DNA of 64,000 nt from Phocaeicola plebeius DSM 17135 (GTDB taxonomy: Bacteria; Bacteroidota; Bacteroidia; Bacteroidales; Bacteroidaceae). The stretch covers positions 186,001 through 250,000 of the forward strand of contig NZ_DS990122.1 of assembly GCF_000187895.1 (NCBI RefSeq), written 5' to 3'. The position numbers and the translations under genes are program-made. The first letter of the stretch is position 1, and each line of letters begins with the position of its first letter. A model generated the notes under the pieces. The model made no database searches and was not told the origin of the DNA. It saw only the letters and a list, made by a program, of their open reading frames with translations. Shown piece by piece: positions 1 through 9,364 of this stretch.

Positions 1-2795
1 CGAGCCAAAGTTGTGTTCAACGAATCATTGAACAGCTGTGTACGGTCGCGTTTTGGATACAAACCGATAAACTCACGTACACGGTCGAAGATTACCACCT
101 TATCATTGATAGAGTAACCGATTGCAGTCAAGATAGCACCAATGAATGTCTGGTCGATTTCCAAAGAGAACGGCATCCATCCATAGCACAAAGAGTATGC
201 ACCGATAATCAATACGGTATCCACCATCAATGCTACTGTAGCACCAATACTGAAGGCGATGTTGTTGAAACGAATCAAGATATACAGACCGATAGCAATC
301 AAAGCCAATACAACTGACCATACAGCTGAAGTCTTAATATCGTCGGCGATGCTAGGACCTACCTTCTGAGAACTGATGATAGAACCTCCGGCACGATTAT
401 CACGGTCGATAAAGATTTCCAGTGTAGTACCTTCACCCAACAGATTACCTTCTTTCAATGCATTGTAAAGGAACTCTTCAATTTCTGCATCGATTGTAGG
501 AGAATCTTCATTGATACGGTAGTTGGTAGTCACACGGATTGTCTTACCGTCTGTACCCAAAGCAATAGCCTGTACGTTTGCATCACCCACTTTCGGCTGC
601 AGCAAGCTACGTACTGTTTCAGGCTGTACAACCTGTTCGAACTGAACTACGAAGTTACGTCCACCGGTGAAGTCGATACTCTGTGCAAGACCACGTACAA
701 AGAATGAAATGATACATACTACAATGATAACTCCCCAGATAGTGAACGAGCGTTTCGTAATACCCATGAAGTTATAGTGTACATTCTGCATCAGGTTCTT
801 TGAAATACCTGTAGTGAATGTCAGGTTCAACCACTTGTCCTTATTCATGAAGTGTTCGTAAACCAGACGAGTCAAGAACACAGCTGAGAAGAATGAGCAG
901 AGGATACCGATAATCAAGGTAGTGGCAAAACCACGGATCGGACCAGTACCGAAGTTAAACAGGATGATACCTGTAATGATAGAAGTCAAGTTAGAGTCGA
1001 AGATAGCAGAGAATGCATTCTTGTAACCTTCAGCCAATGCCTGTTTGGTTCCCTTACCAGCACGGAGCTCTTCTTTCGTACGTTCGTAAATCAATACGTT
1101 CGCATCCACAGCCATACCCAGTGACAATACCATACCGGCGATACCAGACATGGTCAATGCAGCCTGGAATGAAGAAAGGATACCCAGTGTGAAGAAGAAG
1201 TTGATGAACAACGCACCGTTAGCCACCATACCCGGAATGAATCCGTACATCGCACACATATAAATCATCAGGACAATCAAAGCTACGATGAAAGATACGA
1301 TACCCTGATTGATAGATTCCTGTCCCAAAGACGGACCTACGATGTCTTCCTGTACGATACGTGCAGGAGCCGGCATCTTACCTGACTTCAATACGTTAGC
1401 TAAGTCTTTTGTAACTTCCGGAGTAAAGTTACCGGTAATCTGTGAGTTACCACCAGTAATTTCAGAGTTTACACGCGGAGCACTGTACACATATCCATCC
1501 AATACGATAGCGATTTCCTTACCGATGTTCTTCTTGGTCAAGGCAGCCCAACGACGAGAACCTTCTGTATTCATAGACATGCTTACGCAAGGCTTATTGA
1601 ACTGGTCGTATTCATCTTTTGCATCAGTTACTACATCACCTTCCAGCGGTGCACGACCGTTACGTTCTGTCGACTTGATAGCATACAATTCGAAGATACG
1701 TCCTGTCTTGTCCATATCCGAAGCTTTCACACCCCACATCAGTTTCAAGTCGCGCGGCATTACTTCCTTCACAGCTTTCATGTTCAAGATACGGTTTACA
1801 TCAGCAGTATCCTTATAGTCAGCATAACCTACGATACAGCCTACACCGCTCTGATTCAACTGCAGTACAGCCAGCAACGGATGTTCTTTCTTCAGTTCTT
1901 CAATATTTGTATTAGAAGCAGTAGCAGTTTCGCCCTTCAATGCAGCAGCCAGACTGTCTTTTGCAGACACAGCAGAAGCCTCAGCTACAGCAGTTGTATC
2001 AGCTTCTACCATTGCAGAATCAGCAGGAGCATCTGCATTCAGCAGACCACGTGCACGGTTGTCAGCAGAAGCCAATACCGGAACGATGTCTTTTGCTTCA
2101 AATGTTTCCCAGAATTCCAGGTTAGCAGAACCCTGTAAAAGTTTTCTCACGCGTTCCGGTTCCTTGATACCCGGCAATTCCACCATGATACGGCCCATCT
2201 TGCCTTCCAGTGTCTGGATGTTCGGCTGAGCTACACCAAAACGGTCAATACGTGTACGCAAAACATTGAATGAGTTGTCAACAGCAGCACTCACCTCTTC
2301 ACGTAATACTTTTTCTACTTCAGCGTCTGTACTACGGGTATTTACTTTATCCTTCAACTGCTGAGTTGCAAACAGTTCGGCAAGCTTGCCTTCCGGTGCC
2401 AGTTTCTTGTATTCTCTGATAAACAGCGTAATAAAGTCTTCCTGGCTGTTAATTTGCAATTTTGCAGCTTCTGCTACAGCTTTATTGAAAGCTTCATCCG
2501 GTTTGTTGTCGGCCAACGCCTTCACTACATCTGGTACAGAAACTTCCAGAATGACGTTCATACCACCTTTCAGGTCCAAACCCAACCCGATTTCCATCTC
2601 ACGGCATTGTTTCAGCGTATAAATCCCCAACCACACCTTCTGATTCTGCATGGAATCCAGGTAATGTGCCGAACCTTTCGGGTCCTCAGCCGCCTTGTTC
2701 ATCTGATAACGTGTAACGAATGAGAACGAAAGATAAAAAGCACACGCAAGGGTCAGTAATACCGCAAAAACCTTTACAAATCCTTTGTTTTGCAT
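1..2795 (-). CDS. secDF: Protein translocase subunit SecDF (fused), 3' end beyond the window
   Basis: This gene encodes the fused SecD-SecF subunit of the Sec translocon, a membrane protein that uses the proton gradient to help pull exported proteins across the inner membrane. The ATG at 2795 opens a 931-codon frame that runs off the left edge. The N-terminus has a hydrophobic helix (VFAVLLTLACAFYLSFSF), then the SecD signature LGLDLKGGM near residue 70 and a DRFGVAQPNIQ segment. After the SecD transmembrane block a SecF part begins near position 800, with NFMGITKRSF and DFTGGRNF, and a late IGYSINDKVVIFDRVRE helix-loop typical of SecF. Only the last stretch of SecF is missing, judged from a usual length near 1000 residues. 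The gene has its own -7 box at 2851-2858 and is separated from the upstream M3 peptidase by a terminator. Confidence 0.95.
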   Translation of the reverse strand, partial: MQNKGFVKVFAVLLTLACAFYLSFSFVTRYQMNKAAEDPKGSAHYLDSMQNQKVWLGIYTLKQCREMEIGLGLDLKGGMNVILEVSVPDVVKALADNKPDEAFNKAVAEAAKLQINSQEDFITLFIREYKKLAPEGKLAELFATQQLKDKVNTRSTDAEVEKVLREEVSAAVDNSFNVLRTRIDRFGVAQPNIQTLEGKMGRIMVELPGIKEPERVRKLLQGSANLEFWETFEAKDIVPVLASADNRARGLLNADAPADSAMVEADTTAVAEASAVSAKDSLAAALKGETATASNTNIEELKKEHPLLAVLQLNQSGVGCIVGYADYKDTADVNRILNMKAVKEVMPRDLKLMWGVKASDMDKTGRIFELYAIKSTERNGRAPLEGDVVTDAKDEYDQFNKPCVSMSMNTEGSRRWAALTKKNIGKEIAIVLDGYVYSAPRVNSEITGGNSQITGNFTPEVTKDLANVLKSGKMPAPARIVQEDIVGPSLGQESINQGIVSFIVALIVLMIYMCAMYGFIPGMVANGALFINFFFTLGILSSFQAALTMSGIAGMVLSLGMAVDANVLIYERTKEELRAGKGTKQALAEGYKNAFSAIFDSNLTSIITGIILFNFGTGPIRGFATTLIIGILCSFFSAVFLTRLVYEHFMNKDKWLNLTFTTGISKNLMQNVHYNFMGITKRSFTIWGVIIVVCIISFFVRGLAQSIDFTGGRNFVVQFEQVVQPETVRSLLQPKVGDANVQAIALGTDGKTIRVTTNYRINEDSPTIDAEIEEFLYNALKEGNLLGEGTTLEIFIDRDNRAGGSIISSQKVGPSIADDIKTSAVWSVVLALIAIGLYILIRFNNIAFSIGATVALMVDTVLIIGAYSLCYGWMPFSLEIDQTFIGAILTAIGYSINDKVVIFDRVREFIGLYPKRDRTQLFNDSLNTTLA

Positions 2796-2850
2796 GTTAC
2801 TTTAGTTTATTATATTTACTTTTAAAATTTGATACGTTTATTCAAGGTTG

Positions 2851-2858
2851 CAAATATA
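2851..2858 (-). promoter_or_regulatory. Bacteroidales -7 promoter element for secDF
   Basis: On the minus strand this reads TATATTTG, a perfect match to the Bacteroides -7 consensus TAnnTTTG. It lies about 55 bases before the secDF start codon. No clear TTG is seen at the -33 position, so the call rests on one box. Confidence 0.5.
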
Positions 2859-2911
2859 GTTTTTTTTTCATTTATATGCGGAAAGGATTGTAAATATTTA
2901 AGGCTTAGAGC

Positions 2912-2960
2912 CTAAAAAAGGGAGTACAGCTTGCAAAAATGAAGCTATACTCCCTCTTTT
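2912..2960 (-). terminator. Intrinsic terminator after the M3 peptidase operon
   Basis: Two 13-base arms, GGGAGTACAGCTT and AAGCTATACTCCC, pair with one G-U around a 9-base loop. Read on the minus strand the hairpin is followed by CTTTTTTAGG. It sits about 40 bases after the stop of the M3 peptidase gene and separates that operon from secDF. Confidence 0.85.
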
Positions 2961-3000
2961 AGTTATACTCTGTACAGATTTTTCCTGCTATCCGGACATT

Positions 3001-5094
3001 TTATTTCAATCCGCGAGTCTTCAGCAACGCATCCAGGCTGGGCTCTGCCCCACGGAAGGTTACATACAGTTTCATCGGGTCGTCTGAACCACCTTTTTCC
3101 AAAATGTTCTTACGGAAAGAAGTTGCGGTAGCCTGGTCGAACAAGCCATGTTCCTTAAATGCTTCAAAGGCATCTGTATCCAGACGTTCAGCCCAGATAT
3201 AGCTATAATAACCAGCTGCATAACCGCCCATGATGTGGTTGAAGTAAGTAGAACGATAGCGAGGTGCAATCTGCGGAATCAGTCCCAGTTTGTCCATCAA
3301 CTGCTTTTCAAACTGAAGCACGTCGAATCCTTCCATCGTTGTCAGGCAGTGCATTTCCATATCCAGAATGGCAGCTGCCAACAGTTCTGTGGTCATAAAG
3401 CCCTGGTTGAACAATGCCTGATTTTCAATCTTGGCAATCAGAGAATCAGGGATAACCTCACGAGTCTGGTAATGTTTCGCATACATTTTCAGCACTTCAG
3501 GTTCTACAGCCCAATGCTCCATAATCTGTGAAGGAAGTTCCACGAAATCCTGAGCTACAGACGTACCAGACACACCTTTGTACTTACACTGAGTCAGCAA
3601 TCCGTGCAATGCATGTCCAAACTCATGATACATGGTGCGTGCTTCATCGATTGTCAGCAGAGAAGGAAGGTCACCTGCCGGTTTGGTAAAGCTGGCCACA
3701 TTATAAATCAACGGACGGACACCTTCCTGCTGCTCACGGAAGTTACTCATCCAGGCACCGCTCCGTTTGCTGGCACGAGGCATGTAGTCGCTATAGAACA
3801 CGCCTAACAGTGAACCGTCAGCATCCTTCACAATGTAAGTCTTCACATCCTTATTATATACAGAAATAGAATCACAAGGAGTCAAAGTAATGCCATACAG
3901 TTTGTTGACTACCGTACACAGTCCATTGTGTACATCTTCCTGACTGAAATAAGGCTTGATGGCATCTTCATTCAAATCATATTTTTCCTGACGAAGCTTT
4001 TCAGCGTAATACCACCAGTCCCATGCTTCCAGTTTCTCACCTTTTCCTTCACGGTCCATAATTTTCTGCAACTCAGCAGCTTCTGCTTTGGCATTCTTGA
4101 TAGAATATTCCCACAGGCCATACAGCAGGTCAAGTGCATTCTTCGGGTTCTTCGCCATGTTGTCAGCCAACTGATACTCTGCGAAATTGTTGAATCCCAT
4201 CAGCTGTGCCTTTTCCAGACGAAGAGCAAGCACCTTTTTCAGCACTTCCTTGTTGTCATTGGCATTGCCACGGTTACCCAGGCTGGTATATGCCTGATAG
4301 ATATTCTTTCTCAGTTCACGGTTCTGAGCATACTGGAGCAATGGAGTACGGCTGGATTCTTGCAAGGTAAATACCCATTTACCGTCTTTTCCATGTGCCT
4401 TGGCTTCCTGTGCAGCCCCAGCAATGACTGCATCCGGCAGACCGGCCAAATCTTCTTTCTTATCTACCACCAGCAGATAATCGTTGTTGTCGGCCAGCAC
4501 ATGATTACCGAACTCAATGGTCAGTGTAGAAAGCTGCTTGTTGATTTCACGCAGACGTTCCTGTTTCTGGGCATCCAGCCCTGCACCAGAGCGAACAAAT
4601 TCTTTATAATATTTATCCAGCAAATAATGCTGTTCGGTGGTCAGCTGAATTTTTCCAGCCTCTTCCTGAGCATGAACGGCAGCCACCCTCTTATATAAAT
4701 CCTGATTCAGGAAAATATTGTCGCTGTGTTCAGACAGCATCGGAGCAATCTTTGCTTCCAGCGCCATCATTTCGTCATTGGTATCTGCTTCTGTCAAAGC
4801 AAAGAACACACCGCTCACACGAGCCAGAATCTCCCCGCTGTTGTCCAGCGCCACAATCGTATTTTCGAAACTCGGTTCCTCCGGATTTTCCACAATAGCC
4901 TTAATTTCTTCATTCTGCTGTTCAATACCTTTCAGGAAAGCCGGCTCATAATGTTCCACCTTGATACGGTCAAAGTCAGGTGTTCCATAAGGGGTTTCAA
5001 ACTCAGACAGGAACGGATTGCCCGTGTCTGCCGCCTGCTGCCCGCAGGCACATACCATACAACTCATAGCTGCTGCAAAAATTAAATTCTTCAT
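3001..5094 (-). CDS. M3 family metallopeptidase, lipoprotein (oligopeptidase / dipeptidyl carboxypeptidase type)
   Basis: A 697-residue zinc peptidase of the M3 (thimet oligopeptidase, Dcp) family, expected to cut short peptides. The N-terminus is a lipoprotein signal ending in a Cys at residue 17 (MVCAC), so the enzyme is probably anchored in the periplasm or outer membrane, unlike the cytoplasmic E. coli OpdA. The zinc motif HEFGH is at residues 490-494, with the third ligand Glu probably E519 in FVELPSQ. The C-terminal RYRSTYFNHIMGGYAAGYYSY segment carries the tyrosines and histidine that bind substrate in this family. Length is normal. It is the last gene of an operon, 18 bases after the endonuclease/phosphatase-fold gene and before the terminator at 2912-2960. 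Confidence 0.93.
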   Translation of the reverse strand: MKNLIFAAAMSCMVCACGQQAADTGNPFLSEFETPYGTPDFDRIKVEHYEPAFLKGIEQQNEEIKAIVENPEEPSFENTIVALDNSGEILARVSGVFFALTEADTNDEMMALEAKIAPMLSEHSDNIFLNQDLYKRVAAVHAQEEAGKIQLTTEQHYLLDKYYKEFVRSGAGLDAQKQERLREINKQLSTLTIEFGNHVLADNNDYLLVVDKKEDLAGLPDAVIAGAAQEAKAHGKDGKWVFTLQESSRTPLLQYAQNRELRKNIYQAYTSLGNRGNANDNKEVLKKVLALRLEKAQLMGFNNFAEYQLADNMAKNPKNALDLLYGLWEYSIKNAKAEAAELQKIMDREGKGEKLEAWDWWYYAEKLRQEKYDLNEDAIKPYFSQEDVHNGLCTVVNKLYGITLTPCDSISVYNKDVKTYIVKDADGSLLGVFYSDYMPRASKRSGAWMSNFREQQEGVRPLIYNVASFTKPAGDLPSLLTIDEARTMYHEFGHALHGLLTQCKYKGVSGTSVAQDFVELPSQIMEHWAVEPEVLKMYAKHYQTREVIPDSLIAKIENQALFNQGFMTTELLAAAILDMEMHCLTTMEGFDVLQFEKQLMDKLGLIPQIAPRYRSTYFNHIMGGYAAGYYSYIWAERLDTDAFEAFKEHGLFDQATATSFRKNILEKGGSDDPMKLYVTFRGAEPSLDALLKTRGLK

Positions 5095-5112
5095 CTTTTA
5101 TTTATTATCAGG

Positions 5113-6171
5113 TTATAACTTCTCTACCAAACACCACAGCGGATAATGATCAGATGCCGAAATGGAATTGTCCACACGACATTTCAATACTCTAAATCCC
5201 TTGCTCACAAATAAATGGTCTATGCGGAAATACAGAAAATTCCGGTTATACGAGAATCCCGGCCCCCAACCGGCCTCACGATAAGCATCCGTCAGTCCTT
5301 TCCCAATGGTATGATGTGCATACGAAATTGGAGAATCATTAAAATCGCCGCATACCAGCAGATACTTACCCGACTGTCGAGAAATTACCTGTGCCACAGA
5401 ATCGGCCTGAGGGGCACGAATAGCTACAGCATCGGCCAGTTTACGCAGAAGATATTTACTATCCGATTTTACCTTCTGTTCATTAGGCGATTTAAGCAAG
5501 CCCTCATAAAGTTCCTTGTCATGTGCATCTAGTTTATTTGATTCCAAATGATTACATACCAGTGACAGCGTATCTTCTTTCATCTTCAGCTGAAGCAAGA
5601 AGCTGGCATTATTGGCACTTACATACGGAATCCGCTTCACTGAGACAATAGGGAAACGTGACAAACAAACCATTCCGTTCTCATTGGAAGCCCTAAGCAG
5701 ACACCGATAGGGATACATTGGGAAAACTTTTTTTGTTTTTTGCTCATCCCATAAATATTCTTGCAGACAAACCACATCCGCATCACTCTCCTGAATGTAT
5801 CGTCGTAAAGGATACCCCTCCTCTTCCGTATCTCCCTGCATGTGCATCACATTATAAGTCAGGAACTTCATTACCTCGCCGTCTGCCTCATCCTCTCCAT
5901 CTTTAAATGGAGTATATGTCAATACAGCTCCTCCTCCGAGCAACAAAAAAGCAAGAGGAAGACACGCTAACTTCCTGCAATGAAACAGCCACACTACTAC
6001 AAAACCCAGCATGGCGAGTAAAAAGAAAGGAAAAAACAATCCTGCACAAGCAAATACCGGATGAGTTACCGGCGACACAAGTGGACTGTAGGCACAACAT
6101 AAAAATCCTACCCCGACAATCAGGTTTGCCAGAATCAGCACACCTCTAAATGTATGTTTCCAAATACTCAT
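5113..6171 (-). CDS. Endonuclease/exonuclease/phosphatase family protein with N-terminal membrane helices
   Basis: A 352-residue protein. The first 90 residues hold about three hydrophobic helices; the rest is a DNase I-like fold. Visible catalytic motifs in order are LTYNV (metal-binding Asn), CLQEY (Glu), CNHLESNK (His), CGDFND (Asp and Asn), and the closing SDHYP (His). The substrate cannot be read from sequence: members of this fold cleave DNA, phosphoinositides, sphingomyelin or other phosphodiesters. The membrane segment suggests the catalytic domain is tethered to the inner membrane. It overlaps the end of the upstream rhomboid gene by 4 bases, indicating coupled translation, and is followed at once by the M3 peptidase gene. 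Confidence 0.87.
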   Translation of the reverse strand: MSIWKHTFRGVLILANLIVGVGFLCCAYSPLVSPVTHPVFACAGLFFPFFLLAMLGFVVVWLFHCRKLACLPLAFLLLGGGAVLTYTPFKDGEDEADGEVMKFLTYNVMHMQGDTEEEGYPLRRYIQESDADVVCLQEYLWDEQKTKKVFPMYPYRCLLRASNENGMVCLSRFPIVSVKRIPYVSANNASFLLQLKMKEDTLSLVCNHLESNKLDAHDKELYEGLLKSPNEQKVKSDSKYLLRKLADAVAIRAPQADSVAQVISRQSGKYLLVCGDFNDSPISYAHHTIGKGLTDAYREAGWGPGFSYNRNFLYFRIDHLFVSKGFRVLKCRVDNSISASDHYPLWCLVEKL

Positions 6172-7061
6172 TTCTTACTTGCATCAAATAAGCTTTTCTT
6201 CTCATCGTCTGTCAGACTGTTATAGCCCGACTTACGCAATTTGTCCAGAATCCGGTCAATTTCTGCCTCACGTTCCTTTTTCCGGGCATTGTATTCATAA
6301 TCCGCCTGACGTCCTCCGTAGTGCACCTTCATCTTGGGCTTACGCTTCACCGGACGTCCCAAGCCTGCAAACCAGTCGCACACCAGGTTTATCCATTTCG
6401 TGGCATCATGACCGCTCTGCAATCCTGCAGCAAACCACCATCCGGCCAGTGCTCCACCCAGATGTGCAATGTGCCCGCCTGCATTCTCAGAAGTCATGAA
6501 CAGCAAATCAAGCGCCACCATAAACAGAGCCACATATTTCAGGCGTACCGTACCGATAAACAGGAACTGTACCGGATAATTCGGTTCACGCACACTTACC
6601 GCCACCACAATGGCCAACACAGAAGCCGAAGCACCCAACAAATAGGAAGAATACACGACATCCTGAAAATAAGGAAACACATTATATGCCAGCATATAAA
6701 GCAAGCCGCCGCAAATACCTCCCAGAAAATAAAGTCCACGCAAGTGCTTCGACGAGAAAAAAGCCAGAAACAGACGACCGAACCAGAACAGCCACAGCAT
6801 ATTAAACAAGATGTGCAGCACACCGGCATGCATGAACATGTAAGTAATCAATGTCCAGGGTCTACGGATAAAAGTTTCCGTCCATGCCGGCAGTTCCAGA
6901 TAATTCATCCACGGTGAAGCAAGCACATTGAATAAGGTCAGAAAAATCTGTACCAGTGTCACCACCAGAAACACCGCCACGTTCACATACACCAGACGCA
7001 GCACAATGTCTCCCTGCTGAAACTTTCTTTTCAAATCAGTAATAAATCCGTCCGCCGCCAT
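6168..7061 (-). CDS. Rhomboid family intramembrane serine protease (second of a pair)
   Basis: A 297-residue membrane protease with about six transmembrane helices. The nucleophile motif is GASA (Ser145) and the catalytic His is H200 in HIAHLGG; the oxyanion segment MFMHAGVLHILFN matches the HxxxN motif. A Lys/Arg-rich cytoplasmic tail follows the last helix. An upstream in-frame ATG at 7082 exists, but the ATG at 7061 has GGAG about 8 bases before it, so I use 7061. It still overlaps the 3' end of the upstream rhomboid gene by 26 bases. Substrates are unknown; rhomboids cut transmembrane segments of other proteins. Confidence 0.92.
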   Translation of the reverse strand: MAADGFITDLKRKFQQGDIVLRLVYVNVAVFLVVTLVQIFLTLFNVLASPWMNYLELPAWTETFIRRPWTLITYMFMHAGVLHILFNMLWLFWFGRLFLAFFSSKHLRGLYFLGGICGGLLYMLAYNVFPYFQDVVYSSYLLGASASVLAIVVAVSVREPNYPVQFLFIGTVRLKYVALFMVALDLLFMTSENAGGHIAHLGGALAGWWFAAGLQSGHDATKWINLVCDWFAGLGRPVKRKPKMKVHYGGRQADYEYNARKKEREAEIDRILDKLRKSGYNSLTDDEKKSLFDASKK

Positions 7062-7710
7062 TTTTCTTTCTCCAATAAACAATCAGTATCAAGCCGAACA
7101 ACATACCTCCCAAATGAGCGAAATGGGCTACTCCGTCGTTGCTGCCCAGTCCTAAAAGCAACTCCAGCACGGCATATCCAATTACGAAATACTTCGCCTT
7201 GATAGGCATCGGTATCGGGAAAACAAACATCTGACTGTTAGGAAACAACATACCGAATGCCAGCAAAATGCCATACACCGCTCCCGAAGCACCTACGGTA
7301 GTCAACTGGTTCAGAAACGCATCCATAGGAATGATACCCAGTCCCGTGTTGACCGAATCGTAATTCGACCATACGGTCAGATACTCCACATACTGCACCA
7401 CTTCCTGAATCAGACCGGCGCCAATACCACAAATCAGATAATACGTCAGGAAACGTTTAGGTCCCCATACCTGTTCCAGTACCCGTCCGAACATCCATAC
7501 CGCAAACATATTAAAGAAGATATGCGAGAAATTGGCATGCATGAACATGTAAGTGATAAGCTGCCCCAGGTTAAAATCCGAAGCCAGGAAAAAGTGAAGC
7601 CCCAGCATATTCTCTATATCCACTCCGTATTTTCGGGCCACAAACATTCCGAAGAAACAGAGCACATTGATAATAAGCAGGTTTTTCGTTACTGTTGGAA
7701 GATTATTCAT
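7036..7710 (-). CDS. Rhomboid family intramembrane serine protease (first of a pair)
   Basis: A 224-residue integral membrane protease. It has the rhomboid signature residues in order: MFMHANFSHIFFN (His63, Asn67), GASG with the nucleophile Ser142, and AHLGG with the catalytic His199. The layout is the minimal six-helix rhomboid core without a long tail, unlike the following paralogue. The two rhomboids overlap and are presumably made together. The gene lies 66 bases after the WbqC-like gene in the dapB operon. Both paralogues keep all catalytic residues, so neither looks like an inactive rhomboid. Confidence 0.93.
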   Translation of the reverse strand: MNNLPTVTKNLLIINVLCFFGMFVARKYGVDIENMLGLHFFLASDFNLGQLITYMFMHANFSHIFFNMFAVWMFGRVLEQVWGPKRFLTYYLICGIGAGLIQEVVQYVEYLTVWSNYDSVNTGLGIIPMDAFLNQLTTVGASGAVYGILLAFGMLFPNSQMFVFPIPMPIKAKYFVIGYAVLELLLGLGSNDGVAHFAHLGGMLFGLILIVYWRKKNGGGRIYY

Positions 7711-7776
7711 ATTGTTAAATCATTGATTCAGTTACAAATGTACAACATAAAATCGGGTTTGAAGGAATATGTATCC

Positions 7777-8427
7777 TTAAATTTCATTGAACGTACGCAC
7801 CGAGTCACGCAGCACCAGCAAGCTTTCCGGTCCCATATTGAACAGCAGGTCAATCACACTGAGATTAGGCAGAAAGCCCAGCTTCTGGTCAAACACCTGA
7901 TAATAAGGCTTGGGAAAGAAGGCCTTGTCCGCCTCCCGATAATCCCGTTTGGGGTGAATCAGCTCCCGGAAATCATCGGCACACTCCACTTCCGGCATGT
8001 ATTCCTCGGTAGGTATCAGGCGAGGTTCCATGTCAATCTGCCGGCACACCCACTCACACAGTTCCAGGTTAAAGTCAAACAGAAACTCATATTTTTGCTC
8101 AAAGAACCGGTGAAACTCATCCGCATAGTAATCAAAGAAAGGACTATGCTTGTAAGCGGCTACAAACGCATTCCAGTGCACATGCCGCCAGTTGCCATGG
8201 TCTGAAATACGTACGTCCTTCATCACACACTTCAAGTCGTCACTCTTTTCCGTCGGAATGGTCAGTACCAACGGCCCGTCGGCCGATGCAATCACACACC
8301 GGTTACGGTAAGTCTGCTTCATGTAGTGGTCATAACGCTCCACACGCACCGAAGGATAAGCAAAAAGTTTGGTATAATATTCTACGGGAGCCAGATAGGC
8401 CGACCCCAAAATCACTTCATTCTTCAT
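7777..8427 (-). CDS. WbqC-like family protein
   Basis: A 216-residue soluble protein. The start GSAYLAPVEYYTKL, the KQTYRNRCVIA stretch, HWNAFVAAYKHSPFF around residues 100-115 and the FNMGPESL end all fit the WbqC-like family (PF08889 type), which is found in some O-antigen and sugar gene clusters and whose biochemistry is poorly defined. No polysaccharide genes surround it here. It sits 16 bases after the degenerate signal peptidase gene and before the rhomboid pair, so it is probably part of the same transcript. The family call rests on remembered motifs and no function is proposed beyond that. Confidence 0.75.
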   Translation of the reverse strand: MKNEVILGSAYLAPVEYYTKLFAYPSVRVERYDHYMKQTYRNRCVIASADGPLVLTIPTEKSDDLKCVMKDVRISDHGNWRHVHWNAFVAAYKHSPFFDYYADEFHRFFEQKYEFLFDFNLELCEWVCRQIDMEPRLIPTEEYMPEVECADDFRELIHPKRDYREADKAFFPKPYYQVFDQKLGFLPNLSVIDLLFNMGPESLLVLRDSVRTFNEI

Positions 8428-8443
8428 TCTTTCTTAGTTTATG

Positions 8444-9361
8444 TCATTGCACCCGCTGCCAGAAGCGCCCCTTCCGCGAAGAGTACCAGATGCGCCAGGC
8501 CTTCCCTATCAGGTGGTCCTCCGGTACGAAGCCGAACAAGCGGGAGTCACAAATATTCACCGGATCATTGGAAGCCACCCAATAATAATCCTTGCTAAAC
8601 GTATAAGTCTCCACGGGCTTTCCTTTCACATACAACGTATCACGGAGAATTTCCGCAGGCTGGTGTTCATGTGCCACAATCGTATTGCAGAGCAAAGTCA
8701 CATTCCAGGGATACACCTTCACCGGAACGCCTTTTGCCGGAATCACATACGGATGCACTTCCGTACGGTTCTTTTCATCCAGCGGCACAAGCGGAATCCG
8801 CCCCTCCAGTTTCTGCGAAATCAAGTAATATTCATATTGGCTGAAACTCCGTATATACCCCCCGTCGGAAGTATATCCGGCCAGCGTATTTCCTTTGATA
8901 CCCAGCACCGACAGCACGGTCAGCATCAAATCTTCCGAGGATACCGGATAAGCATACAGCGATTTAGCGTCCGGACTGAGCACCTCTCCGTCCACACAGT
9001 TCAGGTCGGCATCCAGCATCAGCGTATCTCCCGGCGTGCCGATACAGCGGCTGATAAACAGCTCTCTCCACTCTATTCCTTTCTCCACCTGCTGGGGATG
9101 AGGGTTATTGAACAAGAGAATATCCCCTTTCTCCGCGCGCGAAGATGCCAGCCGATGATAGCCGAAAAGCGAACAAAAAGGCAAACGCAGCCCGTAGCTC
9201 CACTTGTTGACCAGAATCCGTTCTCCCTGATAAAGAGAATTTTCCATCCCGGAAGAAGGAATTACACAAGTCGTCACAAGCAGGGTCCGCACCAGCCATA
9301 CGGTCAACACCGTCAGGCCGGCCGCTCTCAACCACCACCATCCGGACTTTCCTTTGTTCAT
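8444..9361 (-). CDS. Signal peptidase I-like protein lacking catalytic Ser and Lys (probable pseudoenzyme)
   Basis: A 305-residue S26-family protein directly downstream of, and paralogous to, the intact lepB (3-base gap). One N-terminal transmembrane helix (residues 10-35) is kept. At the nucleophile box it reads IPSSGMENSL: by alignment with PSGSM in E. coli LepB and PSSSL in its neighbour, the Ser position is Gly38. At the Lys box it reads ISRCIGTPGD, with Ser104 where KR normally starts. Box E is also altered: SNDPVNICDSR in place of GDNRHNSADSR. The frame is intact and the scaffold motifs (RCIG.PGD, DSR.FGFVPEDH..GK) remain, so this looks like a maintained non-catalytic partner rather than decay. 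A role in binding precursors or LepB is only inference. Confidence 0.88.
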   Translation of the reverse strand: MNKGKSGWWWLRAAGLTVLTVWLVRTLLVTTCVIPSSGMENSLYQGERILVNKWSYGLRLPFCSLFGYHRLASSRAEKGDILLFNNPHPQQVEKGIEWRELFISRCIGTPGDTLMLDADLNCVDGEVLSPDAKSLYAYPVSSEDLMLTVLSVLGIKGNTLAGYTSDGGYIRSFSQYEYYLISQKLEGRIPLVPLDEKNRTEVHPYVIPAKGVPVKVYPWNVTLLCNTIVAHEHQPAEILRDTLYVKGKPVETYTFSKDYYWVASNDPVNICDSRLFGFVPEDHLIGKAWRIWYSSRKGRFWQRVQ

Positions 9362-9364
9362 AGA

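Noticed and set aside
3928..4698. 256-codon plus-strand frame opposite the M3 peptidase
   Set aside because: The minus-strand frame has all M3 motifs; the opposite frame has no recognisable motif and is a codon-bias shadow.
7062..7082. Upstream ATG at 7082 for the second rhomboid
   Set aside because: It extends the overlap with the first rhomboid and lacks a ribosome binding site; the ATG at 7061 has GGAG.
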